A stretch of DNA of 7,766 nucleotides from an uncultured Bacilli bacterium (GCA_947627805.1 CANQXB010000040.1:1-7766); one strand, 5' to 3'. Shown: positions 1 through 6,312, counted from the stretch's first letter. Notes: generated from the letters alone by a model not told the origin. Made by a program: numbers and translations.

Positions 1-11
1 TAGAAAACAAA

Positions 12-34
12 TAAAAAACTCGGCATACCGAGTT
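12..34 (-). terminator. Rho-independent terminator of the 33-335 gene
   Basis: A perfect 7-bp stem (AACTCGG at 17-23 with CCGAGTT at 28-34, loop CATA) is followed, read on the minus strand, by a T-rich tract (TTTTTTATTTG). The polarity fits only the minus-strand gene. The TAA stop of that gene (33-35) lies partly inside the stem, so the coding region runs directly into the terminator. Confidence 0.8.
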
Positions 35-335
35 ATAGCATATACATATTTGTTGTATTAGTTTCAATATCATCTGCTGTTATAACATTACCATTATTTT
101 CTAGTTTGCTTAAACGATAATCCATTCTATTTAGTTGTCTTTCAATTTTAGCAAGTCGACTTTCTATATCGTTACTCATATTATCTGTGTTATAATTATT
201 AGGAGTGGGATTAGGCCCTTGATAAAAATAATTACTGGCCATTTGATATGGTCCCGGAGCTGGAGTTCCATTTAAGTTTGGGTTGTAGGATTGAAAGTTA
301 CTTTCGCCAAAAAAAGAATTTCTTGTTTTACGCAT
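33..335 (-). CDS. Small Asn/Pro/Tyr-rich protein with C-terminal coiled coil, function unknown
   Basis: This 100-residue protein belongs to no family I can name. Residues 1-55 are low-complexity and rich in Asn, Pro, Tyr and Gly, so probably disordered. Residues 57-78 form a textbook heptad: I57, L61, I64, L68, M71, L75 and L78 fall at alternating 4/3 spacing, which predicts a short oligomerising coiled coil. There is no signal peptide or membrane segment. A strong Shine-Dalgarno (GTAGGAGG, 350-343 on the minus strand) lies 7 nt before the ATG, and a terminator overlaps the stop, so the gene is very likely real. It is divergent from trmB. The composition recalls small spore-coat or spore-surface proteins of Bacillota, and the window carries sporulation genes, but that link is inference only. 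Confidence 0.8.
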   Translation of the reverse strand: MRKTRNSFFGESNFQSYNPNLNGTPAPGPYQMASNYFYQGPNPTPNNYNTDNMSNDIESRLAKIERQLNRMDYRLSKLENNGNVITADDIETNTTNMYML

Positions 336-370
336 TATTATACCTCCTACAACATTATATGATTTAAATT

Positions 371-376
371 AGGAAG
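371..376 (+). promoter_or_regulatory. Shine-Dalgarno that decides the trmB start
   Basis: AGGAAG lies 8 nt before the ATG at 385. An in-frame GTG at 376 overlaps this motif and has no ribosome-binding site of its own, so the ATG is the better start. Confidence 0.7.
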
Positions 377-384
377 TGATAAAT

Positions 385-993
385 ATGCGGATGCGCAATC
401 CCAAATATATGCATGAAGTAATAAATAATTGTTCTTTTTTAATTAAAGATAAAATAGATTTTTTAAATAATTTACCCATTCATATTGAAATAGGAATGGG
501 TAAAGGTAATTTTATAATTAATATGGCTAAAAATAATCCTCAAATTAATTATATTGGCATTGAAAAATATTCTTCCGTGGCAAGTATTGCTATTAAAAAA
601 ATTAATGAACTAGAGGAAGAGTTACCTAATTTAAAAATTATTATTAGGGATATTAAAAATTTAGAAGAACTTTTAAAAGGGAAAGTTTCAACTATTTATC
701 TTAATTTTTCGGACCCTTGGCCCAAGAAAAAGCATGCTAAAAGAAGACTAACTTCTCCAGATTTCTTAACTTTATATGATAATTTATTTGTAGATAAAAA
801 AAGAATTATTATGAAAACAGATAATGATGATTTATTTTCTTATAGTCTTGAGTGTTTAAAAGAACATGGGTATAAATTTAAGAAGATAAGTTATGATTTA
901 CATAAAGAAAAGATGGAAAACGTTTTAACGGAATATGAAGAAAAATTTTCTAAAGAAGGAATTAAAATAAAATATTTTGAAGCAATTAAATAA
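385..993 (+). CDS. trmB: tRNA (guanine-N7-)-methyltransferase TrmB
   Basis: TrmB methylates N7 of guanine 46 in the variable loop of tRNA using S-adenosylmethionine; it is cytosolic. From the chosen ATG the protein has 202 residues, near the usual bacterial length, and begins MRMRN, matching the MRMR start common in Bacillota homologues. Visible family motifs are the SAM-binding loop EIGMGKGNF (35-43), the acidic end of the next strand GIEKY (58-62), the signature DPWPKKKHAKRR (110-121) with the catalytic aspartate, TDND (145-148) and TEYE (182-185). All expected active-site residues are present. An in-frame GTG at 376 would add three residues but overlaps the Shine-Dalgarno. The next gene begins 28 nt after the stop and has a promoter candidate inside the trmB 3' end. 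Confidence 0.96.
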   Translation: MRMRNPKYMHEVINNCSFLIKDKIDFLNNLPIHIEIGMGKGNFIINMAKNNPQINYIGIEKYSSVASIAIKKINELEEELPNLKIIIRDIKNLEELLKGKVSTIYLNFSDPWPKKKHAKRRLTSPDFLTLYDNLFVDKKRIIMKTDNDDLFSYSLECLKEHGYKFKKISYDLHKEKMENVLTEYEEKFSKEGIKIKYFEAIK

Positions 994-1005
994 ACGTGAT
1001 ATAAT
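977..1005 (+). promoter_or_regulatory. Candidate SigA promoter with extended -10, for the lipoprotein gene
   Basis: TTGAAG (977-982) and TATAAT (1000-1005) are separated by exactly 17 bp, and TG at 997-998 makes an extended -10. The promoter lies across the end of trmB. The expected start point near 1012 falls at the Shine-Dalgarno, which would give a leader of only about 10 nt. The prediction rests on sequence match alone in an AT-rich background. Confidence 0.55.
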
Positions 1006-1011
1006 ATTTAT

Positions 1012-1015
1012 GGAG
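1012..1015 (+). promoter_or_regulatory. Shine-Dalgarno that decides the lipoprotein start
   Basis: GGAG lies 6 nt before the ATG at 1022. Upstream in-frame starts at 977 (TTG) and 1010 (ATG) lack a good site and would put extra polar residues before the lipoprotein signal peptide. Confidence 0.65.
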
Positions 1016-1021
1016 CTAGAT

Positions 1022-1675
1022 ATGAAAATAAAAAAATTGTTTTTAGGATTATTTATGATATTATTTTTAAGTGGCTGTACTAATGTTAAAGAATTAGCCT
1101 ACGAAGATATCATCAATAATTTAAGTGTTGTGAAAAAAAATTATAATACTTATAATAAAGGTTATAAATTCTATACTCCTAAAGGTCTTAGTGTTAGAGA
1201 ACTATGGTCTAATTCAGCAGTTTTAGAAAGTGAAAATGCCACTTATTATTTGTATATTGATTTGATAAGTTATTATAATAAAAAAGATTTAAACTATGTC
1301 AAAAGCCAAGAAGCTCTTTATAGTAATTATTTAGCTTATCAAGATAAAAAGGGTTATATTGAGATTAAATTATGGGAAAATGATAAATATTTGATTGAAA
1401 TTATGTATAATTATGCTAAAATAGAAGTGATGGTAGATGAAGAATCGATTAATGAAGCATTAATTAATTCGGTAAGTATATTAAGAAGTATAAGTTATAA
1501 TGATACCATAATTGAAAATTTACTTAAAGGTGATAGATTAAATTATACCGAAGAGGTATTTGATATGTTTAAAGATGCCGAAGATAATTCAAATATTTTA
1601 GACTATGAAGAAAATTATTATTCTGGTTATGAAGAAGAAACGAAAGATAAAGACACAGATTATGTAGGAAGGTGA
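1022..1675 (+). CDS. Putative lipoprotein of unknown function
   Basis: This 217-residue protein has a clear type II signal peptide: basic MKIKK, a hydrophobic stretch (6-15) and lipobox LSGC, with the lipidated cysteine at residue 19. It should be anchored to the outer face of the cytoplasmic membrane after processing by Lgt and LspA. The mature part is rich in Tyr, Asn, Lys and Asp/Glu. Residues 48-155 look like a mixed alpha/beta domain, with strand-like segments at 75-84, 112-118 and 123-137. The tail (180-217) is acidic and probably disordered. I recognise no family. The next gene starts 6 nt after the TGA stop, and the Shine-Dalgarno of that gene overlaps the end of this one, so the two are co-translated from one message. 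An envelope role alongside the downstream membrane proteins is inference. Confidence 0.85.
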   Translation: MKIKKLFLGLFMILFLSGCTNVKELAYEDIINNLSVVKKNYNTYNKGYKFYTPKGLSVRELWSNSAVLESENATYYLYIDLISYYNKKDLNYVKSQEALYSNYLAYQDKKGYIEIKLWENDKYLIEIMYNYAKIEVMVDEESINEALINSVSILRSISYNDTIIENLLKGDRLNYTEEVFDMFKDAEDNSNILDYEENYYSGYEEETKDKDTDYVGR

Positions 1676-1681
1676 CCCTAA

Positions 1682-2593
1682 ATGAGTTTATTTAAAAAGT
1701 TAAAAGATGTTTTATTTGAGGAAGAAGAATATACGGAACCGATTAAAATTAGAGATGAAAAAAAAGAAGAGCCTATGATTAGAACTACTCCTAAGGTAGA
1801 AGAAGAACCAAAGGCCAGTGAAAGTTTTCATTTTAGTGAAACAAATACGATTAATCTAAAAACAGATGGTGAGGTTAAAACTCCAGAAGTAAAAAGAGAA
1901 CGTGTTGAAAGTGAAAGAGAATTATTTCGAAAAGAAAATTCTTTTGAGTTTCCTTCTTTTGATGAAGAAGAATTTCAAAGTAGTGTTCAAAAACCAAAAA
2001 GTACCAATGTTTTAGAATATGAAAGAAAAAGAACAATTGAAGCTAAAAGTGAACGGCCAAGATATGAAAGAGCTCCTCAAGAAGTGGGTGAAAAGAAGAA
2101 ATTTAAACCTTCTCCAATAATCTCTCCTGTTTATGGAATTTTAAATCAAGATTATAAGGCTGAAGATATTATTGATAAGAATACGAAAAATAAGATAAGT
2201 TTTGAAGAAGTAAGAAAAAAAGCTTTTGAACCAGTTTCTCCTAAAAAAGAAGAGAAAGAAACGGAACTTCCTAAAATTTCTGATATAATTTCGGAACCAG
2301 TTGTCACTTTTTTTGAAGAAAAGGATAATATAAAAATAGAAGATAATAAAAAGGATGCTAAAGAATACAAAACAATTAATGATTTATTAGAAAGTGCTAG
2401 TGAAGAGATACCTTTAGAAGATACTTTAGAAATTCCTAAAACTAATAATTTAGATGTTATTGAAGAGGAATTAGAAAAGATTGAAGAAGAAAAGGTAAGT
2501 GATAAAAGTTTAGAAGATACTATGGATGCAACTAAAGATAATGAATTATTTGAACTTATTGATTCAATGTATGATGAAAGAGAGGAGGGGTAA
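1682..2593 (+). CDS. Long acidic, mostly disordered protein with a short proline-rich core motif, function unknown
   Basis: This 303-residue protein is dominated by Glu, Lys, Asp and Ser and is probably disordered over most of its length. Three parts stand out. The N-terminus, MSLFKKLKDVLFEEEEY, looks like a short amphipathic helix followed by an acid run, resembling the membrane-targeting N-terminus of SepF, although no SepF domain follows. The middle (141-154) holds FKPSPIISPVYGIL, the only compact hydrophobic and proline-rich stretch and the likely binding motif. The C-terminus (287-302) is a second amphipathic segment, NELFELIDSMYDER. There is no signal peptide or membrane span, so it is cytosolic or peripheral. 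The Shine-Dalgarno AGGAAGGTGA (1666-1675) overlaps the upstream stop, and the YtxG-like gene follows after 5 nt. A scaffold at the membrane is possible but unproven. Confidence 0.85.
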   Translation: MSLFKKLKDVLFEEEEYTEPIKIRDEKKEEPMIRTTPKVEEEPKASESFHFSETNTINLKTDGEVKTPEVKRERVESERELFRKENSFEFPSFDEEEFQSSVQKPKSTNVLEYERKRTIEAKSERPRYERAPQEVGEKKKFKPSPIISPVYGILNQDYKAEDIIDKNTKNKISFEEVRKKAFEPVSPKKEEKETELPKISDIISEPVVTFFEEKDNIKIEDNKKDAKEYKTINDLLESASEEIPLEDTLEIPKTNNLDVIEEELEKIEEEKVSDKSLEDTMDATKDNELFELIDSMYDEREEG

Positions 2594-2598
2594 ATTAA

Positions 2599-2895
2599 AT
2601 GGAATTTTTAGGAAATTTTTTGCCGATTGTTATTTATATTTTACTCATAATGTTAATTATAGTTGGTATAGTTTTAGGAATAAAACTTATAATTACAATA
2701 GATAAAGTAGAAAAAGCAGTCAATGTGGTAAATGATAAAATTGAGAAAGTATCTCCAGTCTTTGATGCTTTAGGAGTAATTTCTCATAAAATGAGTGATA
2801 TAATTTCCGTCGTAATTAATTCCATCGAAAATTTAATGATGCGCCTATTTATGAAAAATAATGATAAAGAAAGAGAGAGTGAAGAAGATGAGTAA
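2599..2895 (+). CDS. YtxG-like (DUF948) single-pass membrane protein, short form
   Basis: This 98-residue protein has one strong N-terminal membrane segment (about 9-33). An amphipathic helical region (34-84) follows, with hydrophobics every three to four residues as in DUF948 proteins, and then a very charged tail. Bacillus subtilis YtxG is longer (about 140 residues), so this is a shortened form. The family assignment rests on topology and on the adjacent YtxH gene, since the ytxG-ytxH order is kept in Bacilli. The function of the family is not established. The start has an excellent Shine-Dalgarno (GGAGGGG, 2584-2590) 8 nt upstream. The last 8 nt overlap the next gene. Confidence 0.75.
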   Translation: MEFLGNFLPIVIYILLIMLIIVGIVLGIKLIITIDKVEKAVNVVNDKIEKVSPVFDALGVISHKMSDIISVVINSIENLMMRLFMKNNDKERESEEDE

Positions 2896-3325
2896 GAAGG
2901 GAAAATTTTTATTAGGAGCTGGTGTTGGTTTAGGTCTTGGATTTTTATTCGCTCCTAAGAGTGGAAAGGAAACAAGAGAGGATTTATCAAAATCAATTAA
3001 TCATTTATTAGAAAAAGCGAAAGAAATTGATGTTGAAGAAGTTAAAAATGCGATTATTGTTAAAACTAAAGAATTAGAAAACACTATTAAAGATTTAGAT
3101 AAAGAGACAGCTAAACAAATGATAATTGATAAATCTCAAGAAGTAAAAATTAAAGCTCAAGAATTAGTGGACTTAGCAGTAGAAAAAGGAACTCCTGTTG
3201 TTGAAAAGACTGCTAAAGAAGTTAAAAAAAGTACTGCTAAGATGTTAAAAAGTGCGGCTGCTAAATTAGAGGAAAAAGAAGAGGCTCCTAAAAAGGCAAA
3301 AGCAACTTCTAAAAAAACTAAATAG
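2888..3325 (+). CDS. YtxH family protein
   Basis: This 145-residue protein begins with a Gly-rich hydrophobic helix followed by the YtxH signature: LLGAGVGLGLGFLFAPKSG (8-26), then KETRE. The rest (30-130) is a long charged helix, and the tail is rich in Lys and Ala. YtxH proteins of Bacilli are small membrane-associated proteins linked to general stress in B. subtilis; their molecular role is unknown. The ATG at 2888 is preferred because it gives the canonical KKGKFLLGAG start and overlaps the upstream stop in ATGAGTAA, typical of translational coupling. An in-frame start at 2861 would add nine charged residues inside the upstream gene. A strong terminator follows 7 nt after the stop and closes the operon. 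Confidence 0.88.
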   Translation: MSKKGKFLLGAGVGLGLGFLFAPKSGKETREDLSKSINHLLEKAKEIDVEEVKNAIIVKTKELENTIKDLDKETAKQMIIDKSQEVKIKAQELVDLAVEKGTPVVEKTAKEVKKSTAKMLKSAAAKLEEKEEAPKKAKATSKKTK

Positions 3326-3332
3326 AATTATT

Positions 3333-3363
3333 AATGTTGGAGATATACTTCAACATTTTTTTT
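3333..3363 (+). terminator. Rho-independent terminator of the trmB-ytxH run
   Basis: A 10-bp stem with one G-U pair (AATGTTGGAG at 3333-3342 with CTTCAACATT at 3348-3357, loop ATATA) is followed by a run of T to 3363. It separates the YtxH gene from the sporulation operon. Confidence 0.9.
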
Positions 3364-3374
3364 ATTTAAGGACA

Positions 3375-3380
3375 TATAAT
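3375..3380 (+). promoter_or_regulatory. Candidate -10 box for dacB-spmA-spmB
   Basis: TATAAT lies 6 nt before the Shine-Dalgarno GAGGGGG (3387-3393). With two preceding bases it reads CATATAAT, one mismatch from the SigE -10 consensus CATACANT. B. subtilis dacB-spmAB is SigE-dependent, so mother-cell control is plausible. No convincing -35 element of either type is visible; the expected place overlaps the preceding terminator. Confidence 0.4.
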
Positions 3381-3398
3381 TTTTTAGAGGGGGACTTA

Positions 3399-4469
3399 AT
3401 GAAAAAAATTATATTCTTATGGCTTTTCTTATTTCCTTTTAAAGTACTAGCAATAAGTGCTTCGTCAGCAATAGCGATGGATTTGGACACGGGAAGAGTA
3501 TTATATGGATATAATATTGATAATAAAAAGTTAATTGCGAGTACCACCAAAATAATGACTGCTATAATTGCCATTGAAAAAGGGAATCTTGATGAAGAAA
3601 TAATTGTTTCTGATATTATTTATAAAGCCTTTGGCAGTGCTATATATATTGAAAAAGGGGAAAAAATTACTTTAAGAGATTTATTATATGGTTTAATGCT
3701 TCGCAGTGGTAATGATGCCGCTTTAGTAATTAGTGAATATATTGCAGGAAGTGTTCCGGAATTTGTTTATTTAATGAATGATTATGCCGCTAATTTAGAA
3801 ATGACAAATACGAAATTTTATAATCCTCATGGTTTAGAAGAAGCTAATGGTGATGCTAATACATCTACGGCATATGATATGGCTAAGTTAACAAAATATG
3901 CGATGGAAAATGCTACTTTTAGAGAAATATTTAAAACTAAGGAAAGAACTATTAAGACTAATTATAAGACTTATGTCTGGTATAATAAAAATAAATTATT
4001 AAAATATGATTATATAACGGGCGGAAAAACAGGATTTACCCGTTTAGCACGTAGAACTTTAGTATCTACGGGAAGTAAAGATAAGATGAATGTTGTGGTT
4101 GTTACTTTAAATGACCCTAATGATTGGCAAGACCATGAAGATTTATATCAAAATATTTTTAAAAATTATCAAAGTTATCGATTAATAAATAAAAATAAAT
4201 TTAAAATTTCGGAAGATAAATATTATCAAAATAATAGATTATTTGTTAAAAATGATTTTAATATGACTTTAACTAAAAAAGAGTTAAAAAATGTAACTTT
4301 AGATATTAATCTTTTAAAACTAAAAGATTATCAAAATGATGAGCTAGTAGGTTATGTTTTAGTTAAATTAGATGATAAAGTTTATCATAAAGAACCGATC
4401 TATGTCGAAGTAAAAAGTAAGGAAGAAAATTTAACTTTATGGCAAAAATTTAAAAGGTGGTTGTTCTAA
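3399..4469 (+). CDS. dacB: D-alanyl-D-alanine carboxypeptidase (peptidase S11), DacB/DacF type
   Basis: This penicillin-binding protein removes the terminal D-Ala from peptidoglycan stem peptides. In this context it is probably the sporulation enzyme that lowers cross-linking of the spore cortex. It has 356 residues with a signal peptide (about 1-18, cleavage after VLA). All three active-site motifs are present: STTK (S48 nucleophile, K51), SGN (103-105) and KTG (210-212). A beta-rich C-terminal domain (about 265-340) follows, ending in an aromatic/basic amphipathic helix (LWQKFKRWLF, 347-356) typical of the peripheral membrane anchor of S11 enzymes. The Shine-Dalgarno GAGGGGG lies 5 nt before the ATG. 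The stop overlaps the spmA start in TAATG. The symbol follows the spmA-spmB neighbours; by sequence alone it could be dacF or dacA. Confidence 0.92.
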   Translation: MKKIIFLWLFLFPFKVLAISASSAIAMDLDTGRVLYGYNIDNKKLIASTTKIMTAIIAIEKGNLDEEIIVSDIIYKAFGSAIYIEKGEKITLRDLLYGLMLRSGNDAALVISEYIAGSVPEFVYLMNDYAANLEMTNTKFYNPHGLEEANGDANTSTAYDMAKLTKYAMENATFREIFKTKERTIKTNYKTYVWYNKNKLLKYDYITGGKTGFTRLARRTLVSTGSKDKMNVVVVTLNDPNDWQDHEDLYQNIFKNYQSYRLINKNKFKISEDKYYQNNRLFVKNDFNMTLTKKELKNVTLDINLLKLKDYQNDELVGYVLVKLDDKVYHKEPIYVEVKSKEENLTLWQKFKRWLF

Positions 4470-5056
4470 TGGTGGGGTATATTTGGGCTTTTTTAATTGG
4501 CATTGGCATAATTTATTCTTTTTTAAGTGGAAATATTAGTGTTATTAATGAAAGTATTTTAACTAATGCTACGGAAGCTTTAGATTTGATTTTAAATTTA
4601 CTTCCTATTATTGTTCTTTGGACAGGAATTTTAAAAATCGCCGAAGTTAGTGGTTTATTAGATAAATTTGCCCATCTTTTAAAACCTTTTTTAAAAAGAT
4701 TATTTCCCAGTGTTCCTGAAAATAATAAAGCTTTAGGTTATATATCTTCTAATATTGCCGCGAATATGTTAGGTCTTGGAAGTGCGGCAACTCCAGCTGG
4801 TTTAAAAGCTATGAATGAACTTCAAAAAATAAATCCGGAAAAAGATACTGCTTCAACACCGATGATTACTTTTTTAATTTTAAATACGGCCGGGGTTACT
4901 TTAATTCCAACGACGATATTAGCTTTAAGGGTGGCTTATAATTCCCAAAATCCAGGAGAAATTATCTTGCCCGCTATAATTGCCACAACTATTTCTTCGG
5001 TGGCTGGTTTAACCTTAGATTATTTTATTAGAAAGAGGCAAAATAAATGGAAATAA
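4469..5056 (+). CDS. spmA: Spore maturation protein SpmA (nucleoside-recognition domain)
   Basis: SpmA, with SpmB, is needed for full dehydration and heat resistance of the spore core in B. subtilis; the transported or sensed molecule is unknown. The 195-residue membrane protein has the family's hydrophobic layout and signatures: WTGILKIAEVSGLL (51-64), a Gly/Ala-rich loop NMLGLGSAATPAGLKAM (99-115) and NTAGVTLIPTTILALR (139-154). The ATG at 4469 is chosen because the Shine-Dalgarno AAAGGTGG (4453-4460) fits it, it overlaps the dacB stop in TAATG, and it gives a start (MVGYIW) like B. subtilis SpmA (MVNIIW). An in-frame GTG at 4457 would overlap the ribosome-binding site. It overlaps spmB by 10 nt. 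Confidence 0.95.
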   Translation: MVGYIWAFLIGIGIIYSFLSGNISVINESILTNATEALDLILNLLPIIVLWTGILKIAEVSGLLDKFAHLLKPFLKRLFPSVPENNKALGYISSNIAANMLGLGSAATPAGLKAMNELQKINPEKDTASTPMITFLILNTAGVTLIPTTILALRVAYNSQNPGEIILPAIIATTISSVAGLTLDYFIRKRQNKWK

Positions 5057-5565
5057 TATCAAAAATAATTTTACCAGTTTTCATCATCGTTATTGTCTTT
5101 TATGGGGTTAAGAAAAAGATAAATGTTTATGATACTTTTTTAGAAGGAGCTAAAGAAGGATTAGTTACGACATTTAATATTTTTCCAGCAGTTATTGCCA
5201 TGATTTTTGCCATTAATATTTTTTTAGATAGTAATGTTTTAGGTTTTGTTATTAAAATTTTAAATCCTCTTTTAGGAAGAGTAACTGTTCCTTTAGAAAT
5301 AATTCCGATGGCTTTACTTAGACCAGTATCAGGGACAGCTTCTTTAGCTATCATGAATGATATTTTTAAAAACTTTGGGCCCGATTCTTTTGTTGGAAGA
5401 CTGGCATCTGTTTTACAAGGTTGTACCGATACAACCATTTATGTCATTGCCCTTTATTTTGGCACTGTTAAAATTACAAAGATTAAACATGCTTTATGGG
5501 GTGGTTTATTTGCGGATTTAATGGGAATAATTGCCGCGATTATTTTAACTAATCTTTTCTTTTAG
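5047..5565 (+). CDS. spmB: Spore maturation protein SpmB (nucleoside-recognition domain)
   Basis: This 172-residue integral membrane protein is the partner of SpmA in spore core dehydration. Family signatures are ALLRPVSGTAS (89-99) and the conserved block from GPDSF (111-115) through VLQGCTDTTIYV (122-133), which lies between hydrophobic segments. The length is usual for SpmB. The Shine-Dalgarno AGAGG (5034-5038) is inside spmA, and the coding regions overlap by 10 nt, so the pair is translationally coupled. No terminator is seen before rluB, 33 nt downstream, so read-through is likely. Confidence 0.95.
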   Translation: MEIISKIILPVFIIVIVFYGVKKKINVYDTFLEGAKEGLVTTFNIFPAVIAMIFAINIFLDSNVLGFVIKILNPLLGRVTVPLEIIPMALLRPVSGTASLAIMNDIFKNFGPDSFVGRLASVLQGCTDTTIYVIALYFGTVKITKIKHALWGGLFADLMGIIAAIILTNLFF

Positions 5566-5574
5566 ATAGTATTT

Positions 5575-5583
5575 TGGTATAAT
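5575..5583 (+). promoter_or_regulatory. Extended -10 box upstream of rluB
   Basis: TGGTATAAT is an extended -10 element (TG at 5575-5576, TATAAT at 5578-5583). The best -35 is poor (T-rich near 5555), as is common with extended -10 promoters. It would let the housekeeping gene rluB be expressed without the sporulation operon. The Shine-Dalgarno region GGTGGTGG (5587-5594) starts only 4 nt later. Confidence 0.5.
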
Positions 5584-5598
5584 TTTGGTGGTGGTTGT

Positions 5599-6312
5599 AT
5601 GGAAAGATTACAAAAGGCCATAGCTAATGCTGGTTATACTTCAAGAAGAAAAGCTGAAGAATTAATTAAAGAAGGAAAAGTAACGGTTAATGGGACGGTT
5701 ATTGATACTTTAGGTTATAAAGTTAATCATAATGATGTTATTGAAGTTGAAGGAAATCCTTTAAAAAAACGTATAATTAAAGAATATTATTTATTAAATA
5801 AACCACGGGAAGTTATTTGTAGTGTGGCTGATGAATTTGGTCGTAAATGTGTTACAGAATTAATTGATACAGAAACGAGAATATACCCCGTTGGCCGACT
5901 TGATTATGATACAACAGGTTTGATTATTTTAACTAATGATGGGGAGTTAGCTAACATTTTAATGCATCCAAGACATCAAATAAAGAAAACTTATATTGCT
6001 AAAATAAATGGTATATTAAAAGAAGAAGATTTTAAAAATTTAAGAAAAGGTATTTTAGTTGATGATAAGAAAGTTACAATTGATAATTTTAAAGTCAAAA
6101 AACAAGATAAAGAAAAAACAACTTCTTTAGTAGAAGTAACTATCCATGAAGGAAGAAATCATATTGTAAGAAGATTATTTGAAAATATGGGTTATGAAGT
6201 TTTAAAATTAAATAGAAATAAATATGCTTTTTTAGAACTAGGAAATTTAAAAAGTGGTGAATATCGTTTATTAACTGAAGAAGAAGTGGCGAAGTTATAT
6301 GAATATAGATGA
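5599..6312 (+). CDS. rluB: Pseudouridine synthase of the RluB/RsuA family
   Basis: This enzyme isomerises a uridine in ribosomal RNA to pseudouridine; the RluB target is in helix 89 of 23S rRNA. The 237-residue protein has an N-terminal S4 RNA-binding domain (about 1-48, RLQKAIANAGYTSRRKAEEL) and a catalytic domain. Motif II, VGRLDYDTTGL (98-108), contains the catalytic Asp102. KKTY (129-132) and EGRNHIVRRLF (184-194) are also present; the usual EGRNRQVRR has His-Ile here, a mild change. The position straight after dacB-spmA-spmB matches B. subtilis ypuL, which supports rluB over related members such as rsuA. The last 14 nt overlap the next gene. Confidence 0.92.
   Translation: MERLQKAIANAGYTSRRKAEELIKEGKVTVNGTVIDTLGYKVNHNDVIEVEGNPLKKRIIKEYYLLNKPREVICSVADEFGRKCVTELIDTETRIYPVGRLDYDTTGLIILTNDGELANILMHPRHQIKKTYIAKINGILKEEDFKNLRKGILVDDKKVTIDNFKVKKQDKEKTTSLVEVTIHEGRNHIVRRLFENMGYEVLKLNRNKYAFLELGNLKSGEYRLLTEEEVAKLYEYR

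Noticed and set aside
354..382. TTATCA-17-TATAAT on the minus strand as a firm promoter for the 33-335 gene
   Set aside because: The predicted start would fall within the Shine-Dalgarno at 350-343 and cut it; kept only as a weak finding, not as a feature.
1673..1681. TGA read as tryptophan (Mollicute code)
   Set aside because: The lipoprotein and rluB TGA stops are each soon followed by TAA, so they could be read through. However, all conserved tryptophans in the window use TGG and no gene needs an internal TGA.
2152..2370. Minus-strand open frame inside the acidic protein gene
   Set aside because: It is rich in Ser, Phe and Leu, as expected from reading GAA/AAA-rich coding sequence backwards; no ribosome-binding site or family resemblance.
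3362..3574. Minus-strand open frame over the dacB start
   Set aside because: It covers the dacB signal peptide and active-site serine region and has no start signal of its own.
5127..5438. Minus-strand open frame over spmB
   Set aside because: It lies wholly within a well-supported spmB and shows no motif or start signal; a shadow frame.
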